Shown here piece by piece: positions 23,700 to 35,905 of a stretch of 64,000 nt of DNA; within the stretch, counting starts at the first letter, position 1, and each line of letters starts with the position of its first letter. The translations under genes were made by a program, and so were the position numbers. The notes under the pieces were generated by a model, which worked only from the letters and a program-made list of their open reading frames with translations, made no database searches and had not been told where the DNA came from. Source of the DNA: Panorpa germanica (taxonomy: Eukaryota; Arthropoda; Insecta; Mecoptera; Panorpidae). The stretch lies in contig CAVMBN010000159.1 of NCBI GenBank assembly GCA_963678705.1, positions 17,038 through 81,037 on the forward strand, read 5' to 3'.

Positions 23700-25286
23700 C
23701 GAGAATTTAAAGTTATTGCGGCTGTAGGATAATAGTCTAGAGACGATACCAAATATATTGCCAAAGTGATGAATGCATATATCCATAAGCTCTGGCAAGA
23801 CAGATCGGACTTAATACAAAAAGAAAGACCTACGTATTGGTTTACAAGGACGTTAATATGGCTTTGCAACACAAGTGGTTCCTATCTACTATGTGTGAGA
23901 TCGGCTCCTGCTACTTTAGGTGAAAAAAGTGATTAAAAGTGAGAAATTAATTACGGAACAAAAATAAATAAATTATATGAATACTTTTTCAAACGAAAAG
24001 TATTTAAGTTTGTTTTAAATTTGTATTAACTTACCCTAAACAAAGTGTTTTTACAAAAGTTATACAGTTGGAAACCTGTGTTAAAAACAAATTTTTCATT
24101 ACGCGTACACGCAGTCTTATAAAAATAACCTTAAAATTGTAACTTTGATGTTTGATATAAGACATTAATAAGTGCGATAGACAAAAAAAGTGATAATAAT
24201 TAGGTTAGTGTTAGTGCTAAAACATCAAGTGGTTAAGAAATTCAAGAAATCTGTAGAGCTATATAAGGAGACCTCATATAAACACTACAAATATACGGAA
24301 GACAAAAGGTTGCCGCCCACTTTCAAGTATGTCGATTAACATTAACTATAAATAATATTAAAACTTAAGAATTAGTTTATATAAATGCGTGTTTTAAATA
24401 ATAAAGGGAGTGTATTAATTGTTATAAGTAATTAAGTGAACAATATATGCGATTTTCCTAGAAATAGTGATTGATCGTTTATGAACATTCAATGGTAACA
24501 AACAAATGGTAAGTAAGTAGGCATAAGTACAAGTATGTACATGAGATATTTATAGAAATTTAGTGTGCCTTTGATAATGTCTGGTGGCCAAGTGACCTTC
24601 AAAGAATTAGACCGGCAAAAACCTCTAGGTACGTCTACTGCGCTATGGAGAACTATTTTCATTATCGAACATTAATTTTACAAACCGATTACCGTTCCAT
24701 GAAAAGGCAACTCTCTAAAGGTTGTCCTCAGCGATCTGTAATGGGGCCTGAGCTCTTTAACATGGTATTCGACGAGAACTGTGTTTCTTACTCAAAAGGT
24801 TGTGTAGACGTATGTTTTGCCAACGATAATGTGATCCTTATCGGTGCAAATAGTACAGAACAACTAGAAAGCCGTTCTCGACCTGCTATAGATAAAATCT
24901 GTAGTTTCTTGAAGCTACAAAGCTACGAAACAAATACGGTAACAACGAATGATAAACTTGTAACACACCTTGCGCGTGTCACAAAAACGGAATGAAGCTC
25001 AAACTCGGCAACTTTGCCGACACTATACAAAAGGGCATTTATGCCAATGGTTGTCTATTTTGCTTCGGCATGGTATTACAGGATTAATCTTCCAGATCTT
25101 CCATGCAAAGAACTATGTCATTGACGATGACGCGTTGTTGCAGAATTGTATCTACAGAAGTGGTGCAGGTGATATTGGGGACAATTCCTTTAGATTTAAA
25201 AATCACTCATGCACTTACTCAAGTTCAAATTACGCTAGAACTAAAAAAATAAAATTTTGATGATTTAAAATTATTGCGACAAATTT
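23700..25286 (+). repeat. Satellite unit 9
   Basis: RT fragment open at 24645-24995, same translation as unit 6. Confidence 0.9.
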
Positions 25287-26874
25287 CGAGGATTTAAAGT
25301 TAATGCGGCTGTAGGATAAAAGTCTGGAGACGATACCAAATATATTGCCAAAGAGATGAATGCATATATGCATAAGCTCTGGCAAAACAGATGGGTCTTA
25401 ATACAGAAAGGAAGACTTACGTATTGGTTTACAAGGACGTTAATATTGCTTTGCAACACAAATGGTTCCTATCTACTATGTGTGTGATCGGCTCCTGCTA
25501 CTTTAGGTAAAGAAAGTGATTAAAAGGGAGAAATTAATTACAGAAAAAAATTAAATAAATTATATGAATACTTTTTCAAACGAAAAGTATTTAAGTTTGT
25601 TTTAAATTTGTGTTAATTTACCCTAAACAAAGTGTTTTTATAAAAGTTTGACAGTTGGAAACCAGTGTTAAAAACGAATTTTTCATTACGCGTACACGCG
25701 GTCTTATAAACATAACCTCAAAATTGTAACTTTGATGTTTGATATAAGACATTAATAAGTGCGATAGACAAAAAAAGTGACAATAATTAGGTAAGTGTTA
25801 GTGCTAAAACATCAAGTGGGTAAGAAATTCAAGAAATCTGTAGAGCTATATATGGAAGACCTCATATAAACACTACAAATATACGGAAGACAAAAGGTTG
25901 CCGCCCACTATCAAGTAAGTCGATTAACATTAACTATAAATAATATTAAAACATAAGAATAGGTTTATATAAATGCGTGTTTTAAATAATAAAGAGAGTG
26001 TATTAATTGTTATAAGTGATTAAGTGAACAATATATGCGATTTTCCTAGAAATAGTGATTGATCGTTCATAAACATTCAATGGTAACAAACAAATGGTAA
26101 GTAAGTAGGCATAAGAAAAATTATGTACATGAGATATTTATAGAAATTCAGTGTGCCGTTGATAATGTCTGGTGGCCAAGTGTCCTTCAAAGAATTAGAC
26201 CGGCATAAACCTCTAGGTACGTCTACTGCGCTATTTAGAACTATTTTCATTGTCGAACATTAATTTTACAAACCAATTACCGTTCCATAAAAAGGCAACT
26301 ATCTAAATGTTGTTCTCAGCGATCCGTAATGGGGCCTGAGCTCTGGAACATGGTATTCGACGAGAACTGTGTTTCTCACTCGAAAGGTTGTGTAAACGTA
26401 TGTTTTGCCAACGATAATAAGATCCTTATCGGTGCAAATAGTACAGAACAACTAGAAAGCCGTTCTCGACCTGCTATAGATAAAATCTGTAGTTTCTTGA
26501 AGCTACAAAGCTACGAAACAAATACGGCGACAACGAATGATAAACTTGTAACACACCTTGCGCGTGTCACAAGGACGGAATGAAGCTTAAACTCGGCAAC
26601 TATGCCGACACTATGCAAAAGGGCATTTATGCCAGCGGTTGTGTATTTTGCTTCGGCATGGTATTACAGGATTAATCTTTCAGATCTTTTATGCAAAGAA
26701 CTATGTTATTGACGATGCCGCGTTGTTGGAGAACTGTATCTACAGAAGTGGTGCAGGTGATATTGGGGACAATTCCTTTAAATTTAAAAATCACTCATGC
26801 ACCTACTCAAGTACAAATTACGCTAGGACTGAACAAATCAAATTTTGATGATTTAAAATTAATGCGACAAATTT
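25287..26874 (+). repeat. Satellite unit 10
   Basis: The ATG that opens the RT fragment in most units is ATT here (26233). Shares the NDNKILIGAN variant with unit 7. Confidence 0.9.
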
Positions 26875-27697
26875 CGAGGATTTAAAGATAATGCGGCTGT
26901 AGGATAAAAGTCTGTAGACGATACCAAATATATTGCCAAAGTGATGAATGCATATATGCATAAGCTCTGGCAAGACAGATCGTACTTAATACAAAAAGGA
27001 AGACCTACGTATTGGTTTACAAGAACGGTAATATTGCTTTGCAACACAAGTGGTTCCTATCTACTATGTGTGTGATCGGCTCCTGCTACTTTAGGTGAAA
27101 AAAGTGATTAAAAGTGAGAAATTAATTACGGAAAAAAATTAAATAAATTATATGAATTTTTTTTCAAACGAAAAGTATTTAGGTTTGTTCTAAATTTGTG
27201 TTAATTTACCCTAAACAAAGTGTTTTTACAAAAGTTTGACAGTTGGAAACCAGTGTTGAAAACGAATTTTTCATTACGCGTACACGCGGTCTTATAAACA
27301 TAACCTCAAAATTGTAACTTTAATGTTTGATATAAGACATTAATAAGTGCGATAGACAAAAAAAGTGATAATAATTAGGTTAGTGTTAGTGCTAAAACAT
27401 CAAGTGGTTAAGAAATTCAAGAAATCTGTAGAGCTATATAAGGAAGACCTCATATAAACACTACAAATATACAGAAGACAAAAGGTTGCCGCCCACTATC
27501 AAGTATGTCGATTAACATTAACTATAAATAATATTTAAACATAAGAATTAGTTTATATAAATGCGTGTTTTAAATAATAATGAGAGCTTATTGATTGTTA
27601 TAAGTGATTAAGTGAACTATATATGCGGTTTTCTTGGAAATAGTGATTGATCGTTCATGAACATTTAATGGTAACAAACAAATGGTAAGTAAGTAGG
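26875..27697 (+). repeat. Satellite unit 11, left half
   Basis: Unit 11 is interrupted at 27697 by the LINE at 27698-31939; it resumes at 31940. Confidence 0.9.
27680..27697 (+). repeat. Target site duplication of the LINE, left copy
   Basis: AAATGGTAAGTAAGTAGG occurs here and again at 31940-31957. The first two or three A's are ambiguous because the LINE ends in poly(A). Confidence 0.9.
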
Positions 27698-27767
27698 TTG
27701 TGGAATTTGTTATTTTTAGTGAAAAGAAATAGTTTTAATAAGAAGTTATTTACATAAAATAACAAAA

Positions 27768-28541
27768 ATGCCTGGGGGAATGAAGACGAGGAGGGAGCAG
27801 GATGAGAAGAAGGAGGACGGAACAGAGGAAAAAATTAAAAGGATGATTCAAACAGAAAAAGAAATGCAAGAAGAAATGAAGGAAATGAGGGAAAGATTAA
27901 AAAAGATGGAAGAAGAATTCAAGACATTCATCGAAGAATCGCGCAAGGAAAGGGAAGATCTTAGGAGGAGGTTGGAAAAAGAGAAGGAAGAGGAAAAAGA
28001 AGAAAAGAAAGAAGAAGAAAAGAAAAAGGAAGAAACAGAGAAAGAAGTTAGAGAAAAGGTAGAGGAGCTGGAAAAAGAACAGGAAATGGCCAGGAAGCGC
28101 GAGAAGAGGGAGAACATAGCTATAAGGGGTGTAAAAACAAGTAAAATGGGCGCGGAACTGAGGAAAGATGTGGAAGAGTGGATACAAAAAGAATTGAAGG
28201 AAGAAGTAAGAATAACAAAAGCGTTCACGGTGGGAAAAGAAAAGGGAATAGTGATAGCGAGATGTGAGGGGGAAGAGAAGAAGAGAAAGATAATGGAAAA
28301 AAAAAGTACACTGAGGGGCACGGATGTGTACATAGAGGACGACTTGACGTACAAGGAGAGAGAGGTGCAGTGGCAATTGAGACAATGGGCAAAAAAGAAA
28401 AGAGAGGAGGGGAAAAAGGATGTGAAGGTCGGGTACAAAAAAGTATGGTGTGAAGGAACGCAGTATATATGGAATGAAAAAAACAAACAACTGGAAAAGG
28501 GGGAATTTCAAAAAAATGGTGAAGGAGTTGGGGGAAAGTAA
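27768..28541 (+). CDS. LINE ORF1 protein (coiled coil plus L1-ORF1-like domain)
   Basis: This is an intact 257-codon frame starting with the first ATG after the 70-bp leader (context AAAAATGCC). Residues about 20-110 are almost all Glu, Lys, Arg and Met in heptad-like order, a long coiled coil. From about residue 113, ENIAIRGVK, then RITKAFTVGKEKGIVIARCE, KKRKIMEKK and YIEDDLTYKEREVQ resemble the RRM and C-terminal domain of L1-type ORF1 proteins, which bind RNA as trimers and act as nucleic-acid chaperones. No zinc knuckle is present, unlike the gag of the R1-like LINE in this window. It overlaps ORF2 by up to 92 bp in another frame, so ORF2 may depend on reinitiation or frameshift; that is an inference. 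Confidence 0.85.
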   Translation: MPGGMKTRREQDEKKEDGTEEKIKRMIQTEKEMQEEMKEMRERLKKMEEEFKTFIEESRKEREDLRRRLEKEKEEEKEEKKEEEKKKEETEKEVREKVEELEKEQEMARKREKRENIAIRGVKTSKMGAELRKDVEEWIQKELKEEVRITKAFTVGKEKGIVIARCEGEEKKRKIMEKKSTLRGTDVYIEDDLTYKEREVQWQLRQWAKKKREEGKKDVKVGYKKVWCEGTQYIWNEKNKQLEKGEFQKNGEGVGGK

Positions 28542-31500
28542 AGAGAGGGGTAAAAGTGGGAGAGAGGAAAGAAGAGAAATAAAAAAGAGGATAAAGATAG
28601 GTTTCTGGAACGTGGCGGGTATAAAAAGAAAAGATAAGGATTTCTGGAGATACATCAAAGGTTGGGATGTGATTGGGATGGTGGAAACATGGCTGGAAAG
28701 CAAAGAATGGGAAGAATGGGAAGACAAACTACCGAAAAACTACAGATAAGTGTGCCAAGGTGCTGTTAGGGAGCATAAGAAAGGGAGAGCAAGAGGTGGA
28801 ATTATAATGGGGGTACGTAGGGAGCTAAAAGAGGAGAAGGTACCAGACAGAAGAGAAACAGCAGTAAGGAGGACGATAAAACTGGAAGAAGAGACATGGG
28901 AAATTGTAACAATATACAGTAAAGGTAATATAAAAGAAACAATGAAAGAAATAAAAGAAATAATTAAGGATGAGAAACAGGAAAACCTATTAATTGGAGG
29001 GGATTTCAACGCGAGAATTGGGGAGTTGGGAGAGGTGGACGAAATATGGGGGAATAGAAAAAAGAAAAGAACAACGAAAGACAAAACAATAAACGCCGAG
29101 GGAAAAGAACTAATGGAAATGCTAGAAGAACAAGGATGGATAGTACTAAATGGGAACAAAGAAGGAGATAAAGAAGGAGAATATACCTATGTGGGAAGCA
29201 GAGGGGATACAGTAATCGACTACGTGGTGACAACGCTGGGAGGAGGACAGAAGGTAGAAAGAATGAAAGTGGAAGAGAGGGTGGACTCGGATCACCTACC
29301 GCTGGTGGTGGAGTTGGAGGCGAGGAGAGGTGAAAGAAAAGGAAACAAATGGAAAGAGGGCAGCGATTGGACGGAGGAAGGAAGGAAGAAGTTTATGAAG
29401 GAATTGGAACGGAGATACGAGGAAGAAGGAGAAACGGAGGAGATGGAGGAAATTGAAGAAAGGATGAAGGAAGCCACCCAAAGTAAAAGGTGGAGAATAT
29501 CTGATAGAACGGGAGAAAACAAATGGTGGGATAAAGAATGTAAAGAATGGAAAAAAGAGGTAAAAAGGGAACTAAAGAGATAAAAGAAAGGAGAATCAAG
29601 TAAAGAAGACTTCAAGAGGAAGCAAAGGGAGTATAACGAAAGGATAAAAGATAAAAAGAATGAGTTCAAAATAGGAATAGAAAAAGAAATTAGAGATATA
29701 ACAACGGAGAGGCAGGCATGGGATTACATAAATAGGGAGAAAAAGCGAAGGAAAGAGCCAAGCAAGGAAATAAAAATGGAAGAGTGGACAAAACACTTTA
29801 TGGGAGTACTAGGAGGAAAGAAAAAAAACGAGAAAACAAAGAAGGGGATAAAAGGGAAGGAGAAAGTAAACGATATAAAATTAGTTGAAATAAAAACACA
29901 GATTCAAAAACTAAAGGAAAAGAAAGCACCAGGTAGAGATGGACTAAAGAACGAGGCGTGGAAAGCTGGGCAAGAAAGGATAGAGAAAGGATTACTGACA
30001 GCGATGAACAAGATATGGAAAGGAGGAAACCTGCCAGACAGCTGGAGAGAAGGGGTAATAACGCCGATATATAAAAAGGGAAATAGACATGAAGCCAAAA
30101 ATTACAGGGGTATCACACTACTGAACACAGGGTACAGGATTTATGCAGGGATTGTGAGAGAAAGACTGGAAGAAGAGGTAAAAGTAAAAGAAATACTTCC
30201 CGAGACACAAGCAGGCTTTAGAAAGGGACGAGGGACTTTAGACAATATATACGCACTGAACCATTTAGTTGAAAAAGAGCTAAGTGAAAAAGGAGGACAG
30301 ATATATGCAATGTTCATCGACCTTAAAGCGGCGTTTGACATGGTCGACAGACAGAAATTGTGGAAGTACATGAGAAAGAAAAAAACAGATGAGGACATAA
30401 TGGAATGTATTGAAGAAATTTACGAAGAAACAAGAATGAGAATAAGAGTTAAGGGTGAAGAATCAGAAGAATTCTGGACAGACAAGGGGTTGAGGCAAGG
30501 TTGTCCTCTGAGCCCCATTTTATTTGCGATATATACAGCAGACTTGGAGGGGGTAATGGAAAGAGGACAAGATGGGGGGGTGCTAATAGGAAGGCACTAC
30601 AAGATATGGACTTTAGCATACGCTGACGATATAGTCCTGTTAACAAAAACGGAAGGAGAGCTGCAGGAGATGGCACACTGGCTAGGGAGGTATATAGACA
30701 GAAAAGGACTAGAGTTAAACGTGGAAAAGACAAAAATTATGGTATTTAAAAAAGGGGGTGGAAAAAGGAGACATAAAAGGTGGAAATACAAGACAGAGGA
30801 CATTGAGGAAGTTGAAGAATTCAAATATCTGGGCTACACTTTTAAAAAGAATAATGGAGAAGAGGCGCATATAAGGGAGGTGGCAAAGAAGGCAGAGCAA
30901 GCAATGCGACGGGTATGGGGACTAGGGGAAAAGGTATTTGGGGGGGACATACAAAAGAGAATATGGATATATGAGAGACTGATAGCCAGTATGATGTCGT
31001 ATGGAGCAGAGGTTTGGGGGTGGAAGGAACAAGAAAAGTTGAAAAAAATACAGGTGAGATACATGAAATGGGTACTAGGGCTGGACAGGTGCACGCCAGG
31101 ATACATGGTGATGGAGGAGCTAAAGAGAGATAAGATACGAATTAAAACAGGAGAAAGAGCGGTAAAATACGAGGAGAAATTGAACAGAGCGAAAAGCAAA
31201 ATCTTAAAGAAAATAAGAGAGGATTACATAAAGAATGGGGGGGAGGAGGTCCAAAAAAGAGAAAAGAATACTATGAAAGGAATGGAATGGCGATCGAGGA
31301 GGCAAAGAGGAGAAGAGAAGGTGGCGCAAGTGTGGCAGAGGAGCTAAGGAGAAGGGATAAAGAGACACAGCAGCAGGAGAGAATGGGAAAAATAGAAAAA
31401 AGTAACTACAATAAAAGATATAAGAGGTTATGGGAAAATAATGTGCCTTAGTACCTTATAGAAAAAGATATAAAACACATAAGAAGAACAGCAAGGTTTA

Positions 31501-31721
31501 GATTAGGAAATGAGGTAAAAGGAAACAGATACTGGGAAAAGAGTGAGGAAAGAAAGTGTAGAATGTGTGGAGCAGAGGACGAAACACTGGAGCACATTAG
31601 GTTTGAGTGTAAGGAAAAAGTAGCAAGCGAAAGGAATATTGGCCAGCTATTAAAGGGAGGCAGTGAAGGAAAGAGGTGGATGGCGGAAATAGTAAGAAGG
31701 AAAGGAAAAACAGGAGAATAA
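28450..31721 (+). pseudogene. LINE ORF2 (endonuclease-reverse transcriptase), broken, copy 2
   Basis: One frame runs from 28450 to about 31240. It contains the APE endonuclease (IGFWNVAG near 28598, VETWLE near 28682, GGDFNARIGE near 28996, SDHLPLVV near 29287). The RT is long and open (523 codons from 29776) with FIDLKAAFDM, LRQGCPLSP and AYADDIVLL, then FKYLGYTF and YGAEVWGW after the palm. Lesions are TAA at 28747, TAA at 29581 (TGG in copy 1), a 1-nt loss in the G-run near 31240 that shifts the frame, and TAG near 31449 (CAG in copy 1). The C-terminal CCHC motif survives in the shifted frame near 31560. The likely start is 28450 or the later ATG at 28516. Confidence 0.88.
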
Positions 31722-31939
31722 ACTGGTGGTAATAAGCGGGTGGAGAATAATAGAGAGGGTCAAAAGAAGAAGAAGCAGAAAGCACTTTTGAAAGTAGTAA
31801 AAGTCGAGAAGATTTTATGTTTAATTTAAGTTTAGTTTTTAATTTTGAATGTATATAGGAATGAAATGTATTAGAAATATAATACTGTAGATTGTAAAGC
31901 CGAAAGGCATACACAATTAATATATAAATTCAAAAAAAA

Positions 31940-31957
31940 AAATGGTAAGTAAGTAGG
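31940..31957 (+). repeat. Target site duplication of the LINE, right copy
   Basis: Second copy of AAATGGTAAGTAAGTAGG, directly after the poly(A) of the LINE. Confidence 0.9.
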
Positions 31958-32730
31958 CATAAGTACAAGTATGTATATGAGATATTTTTAGAAATTCAGT
32001 GTGCCTTTGTTAATGTCTGGTGGCTAAGTGACCTTCAAAGAATTAGACCAGCAAAAACCTCTAGGTATGTCTACTGCGCTACGGAGAACTATTTTTATTG
32101 TCGAACATTAATTTTACAAACCGATTACCGTTCCATGAAAAGGCAACTATCTAACGGTTGTCCTCAGCGATCCGTAATGGGGCCTGAGCTCTGGAACATA
32201 ATATTCGACGAGAACTGTGTTTCTCACTCGAAAGGTTGTGTAAACGTATGTTTTGCCAACGATAATGTGATCCTTATCGGTGCAAATAGTACAGAACAAC
32301 TAGAAAGCCGTCCTCGACCTGCTATAGATAAAATCAGTAGTTTCTTGAAGCTACAAAGCTACAAAGTTACCAAACAAATACGGTAACAACGAATAAAAAA
32401 CTTGTAACACACCTTGCGCGTGTCACAAGGACGGAATGAAGCTTAAACTCTGCAACTATGCCGACACTATACAAAGGGGCATTCATGCCAATGGTTGTGT
32501 ATTGTGATTCGGCATGGTATTACATCATCAATCTTCCAGATCTTTCATGCAAAGAACTAAATTATTGACGATGACGCGTTGTTGCAGAACTGTATCTACA
32601 GAAGTGGTGCAGGTAATATTGGGGACAATTCCTTTAGATTTAAAAATCACTCATGCACTTACTCAAGTACAAATTACGCTAGAACTGAAAAAATCAAATT
32701 TTGATGATTTAAAATTAATGCGACAAATTT
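31940..32730 (+). repeat. Satellite unit 11, right half
   Basis: The opening ATG of the RT fragment is ACG (32081). The 8-nt duplication near 32359 matches that of unit 1, making units 1 and 11 a sub-family. Confidence 0.9.
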
Positions 32731-34318
32731 CGAGGATTTAAAGGTAATGCGGCTGTAGGATAAAAGTCTGGAGACAATACCAAATATATTGCCAAAGAGA
32801 TGAATGCATATATGCATAAGCTCTGGCAAGACAGATTGGACTTAATACAAAAAGGAAGACCTACATATTGGTTTACAAGGACGTTAATATTGCTTTGCAA
32901 CACAAGTCGTTCCTATCTACTATGTGTGTGATCGGCTTTTGCTACTTTAGGTGAAAAAAGTGATTTAAAGTGAGAAATTAAATACGGAAAAAAATTAAAT
33001 AAATTATATGAATACTTTTTCAAACGAAAAGTATTTAAGTTTGTTTTAAATTTGTGTTAATTTACCCTAAACAAAGTGTTTTTACAAAAGTTTGACAGTT
33101 GGAAACCAGTGTTATAAACGAATTTTTCATTACGCGTACACGCGGTCTTATAAACATAACCTCAAAATTGTAACTTTGATGTTTGAAATAAGACATTAAT
33201 AAGTGCGATAGACAAAAAAAGTAATAATAATTAGGTTAGTGTTAGTGCTAAAACATTAAGTGGTTAAGAAATGCAAGAAATCTGTAGAGATATATAAGGA
33301 AGACCTCATATAAACACTGCAAATATACGGAAGACAAAAGGTTGCCGCCCACTATTAAGTAAGTCGATTAACATTAACTATAAATAATATTAAAACATAA
33401 GAATTAGTTTATATAAATGCGTGTTTTAAATAATAAAGAGAGTGTATTAATTGTTATAAGTAATTAAGTGAACAATATATGCGGTTTTCCTAGAAATAGT
33501 GATTGATCGTTCATGAACATTTAATGGTAACAAACAAATGGTAAGTTAGTAGGCATAAGTACAAGTTTGTACATGAGATATTTATAGAAATTCAGTGTGC
33601 CTTTGATAATGTCTGGTGGCTAACTGACCTTTAAAGAATTAGACCGGCAAAAACCTCTAGGTACGTCTACTGCGCTATGGAGAATTATTTTCATTGTCGA
33701 ACATTAATTTTACAAACCGATTACCGTTGCATAATAAGGCAACTCTCTAAAGGTTGTCCTCAGCGATCTGTAATGGGGCCTGAGCTCTGGAACATGGTAT
33801 TCGACGAGAACTTTGTTTCTCACTCAAAAGGTTGTGTAGACGTATGTTTTGCCAACGATAATGTGATCCTTATTGGTGCAAATAGTACAGAACAACTAGA
33901 AAGCCGTTCTCGACCTGCTATAGATAAAATCTATAGTTTCTTGAAACTACAAAGCTACGAAACAAATCCGTTAACAACGAATGATAAACTTGTAACACAC
34001 CTTGCGCGTGTCACAAGGACGGAATGAAGCTTAAACTCGGCAACTATGCCGACACTATACAAAAGGGCATTTATGCCAATGGTTGTGTATTTTGCTTCGG
34101 CATGGTATTACAGGATTAATCTTCCAGATCTTCCATGCAAAGAACTTTGTCATTGACGATGACGCGTTGTTGCAGAATTGTATCTACAGAAGTGGTGCAG
34201 GTGATATTGGAGACAATTCCTTTAGATTTAAAAATCACTCATGCACTTACTCAAGTTTAAATTACGCTAGAACTAAAAAAATAAAATTTTGATGATTTAA
34301 AATTATTGCGACAAATTT
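32731..34318 (+). repeat. Satellite unit 12
   Basis: RT fragment open at 33677-34027. Confidence 0.9.
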
Positions 34319-35905
34319 CGAGGATTTAAAGTTAATGCGGCTGTAGGATAAAAGTCTGGAGACGATACCAAATATATTGCCAAAGAGATGAATGCATATA
34401 TGCATAAGCTCTGGCAAGACAGATGGGACTTAATACAAAAAGAAAGACCTACGTATTGGTTTACAAGGACGTTAATATGGCTTTGCAACACAAGTGGTTC
34501 CTATCTACTATGTGTGAGATCGGCTCCTGCTACTTTAGGTGAAAAAAGTGATTAAAAGTGAGAAATTAATTACGTAACAAAATTAAATAAATTATATGAA
34601 TACTTTTTTAAACGAAAAGTATTTAAGTTTGTTTTAAATTTGTGGTAATTTACCCTAAACAAAGTGTTTTTACAAAAGTTTGACAGTTGGAAACCAGTGT
34701 TAAAAACGAATTTTTCATTACGCGTACACGCGGTCTTATAAACGTAACCTCAAAATTGTAACTTTGATGTTTGATATAAGACATTAATAAGTGCGATAGA
34801 CAAAAAAAGTGACAATAATTAGGTAAGTGTTAGTGCTAAAAAATCAAGTAAGTAAGAAATTCAAGAAATCTGTAGAGCTATATATGGAAGACCTTATATA
34901 AACACTACAAATATACGGAAGACAAAAGGTTGCCGCCCACTATCAAGTAAGTCGATTAAAACTAACTATAAATAATATTAAAACATAAGAATTAGTTTAT
35001 ATAAATGCGTGTTTTAAATAATAAAGAGAGTGTATTAATTGTTATAAGTGATTAAGTGAACAATATATGCGGTTTTTTTGGAAATAGTGATTGATCGTTC
35101 ATGAACATACAATGGTAACAAACAAATGGTAAGTAAGTAGGCATAAGTACAAGTAAGTACATGAGATATTTATAGAAATTCAGTGTGCCGTTGATAATGT
35201 CTGGTGGCCTAGTGTCCTTCAAAGAATTAGACCGGCAAAAACCTCTAGGTACGTCTACTGCGCTATGGAGAACTATTTTCATTGTCGAACATTAATTTTA
35301 CAAACCGATTACCGTTCCATAAAAAGGCAACTATCTAAACGTTGTCCTTAGCGATCCGTAATGGGGCCTGAGCTCTGGAACATGATATTCGACGAGAACT
35401 GTGCTTCTCACTCGAAAGGTTGTGTAAACGTATGTTTTGCCAACGATAATATGATCCTTATCGGTGCAAATAGTACAGAACAACTAGAAAGCCGTTCTCG
35501 ACCTGCTATAGATAAAATCTGTAGTTTCTTGAAGCTAAAAAGCTACAAAACAAATACGGTAACAACGAATGATATACTTTTAACACACCTTGCGCATGTC
35601 ACAAGGACGGAATGAAGCTTAGACTCGGCAACTATGCCGACACTATACAAGGGGGCATTTATGCCAATGGTTGTGTATTGTGCTTCGGCATGGTATTACA
35701 GGATCAATCTTCCAGATCTTCCATGCAAAGAACTATGTTATTGACGAAGACGCGTTGTTGCAGAACTGTATCTACAGAAGTGGTGCAAGTGATATTAGGG
35801 ACAATTCCATTAGATTTAAAAATCACTCATGCACTTACTCAAGTACAAATTACGCTAGAACTGAAAAAATCAAATTTTGATGATTTAAAATAATGCGAAG
35901 AATTT
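34319..35905 (+). repeat. Satellite unit 13
   Basis: RT frame (from 35265) stopped by TAG at 35349, where most units have CAG. Confidence 0.9.

Larger units (their letters stand above)
10928..27697 (+). repeat. 1.59-kb satellite array, units 1-10 and first half of 11
   Basis: Units repeat every 1586-1592 bp, with two of 1621-1622 bp, phased here on the motif CGAGGATTTAAAG. About 900 bp of each unit comes from an R1-like LINE RT; the rest is AT-rich non-coding DNA. The RT part has motif A (CAFDNVWWP), motif B (GCPQRSVMGP) and motif C, which reads FAND instead of FADD in every unit, so the enzyme was dead before amplification. The non-coding part holds palindromes (ATACTTTT/AAAAGTAT, CGCGT-AC-ACGCG, GTTCATGAAC). 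The array begins abruptly inside the polymerase-like gene. Confidence 0.95.
27698..31939 (+). mobile_element. APE-type LINE (family L-1), copy 2, apparently full length
   Basis: The element is about 4.24 kb: a 70-bp leader, ORF1, an overlapping ORF2, a 3' untranslated region and a short poly(A). It sits inside unit 11 of the satellite and is bounded by an 18-bp target duplication, so it arrived after the array formed. It is highly similar to copy 1 at 1-2990, but each copy carries its own set of stops, so they are independent insertions. The leader is short but continuous with the target duplication, which suggests the true 5' end. Confidence 0.93.

Noticed and set aside
27848-28727. Long minus-strand frames (212 and 276 codons) opposite LINE ORF1, and similar ones opposite ORF2 in both L-1 copies
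   Set aside because: They are Ser/Phe/Leu-rich shadows of a strongly purine-rich coding strand, with no recognisable domains.
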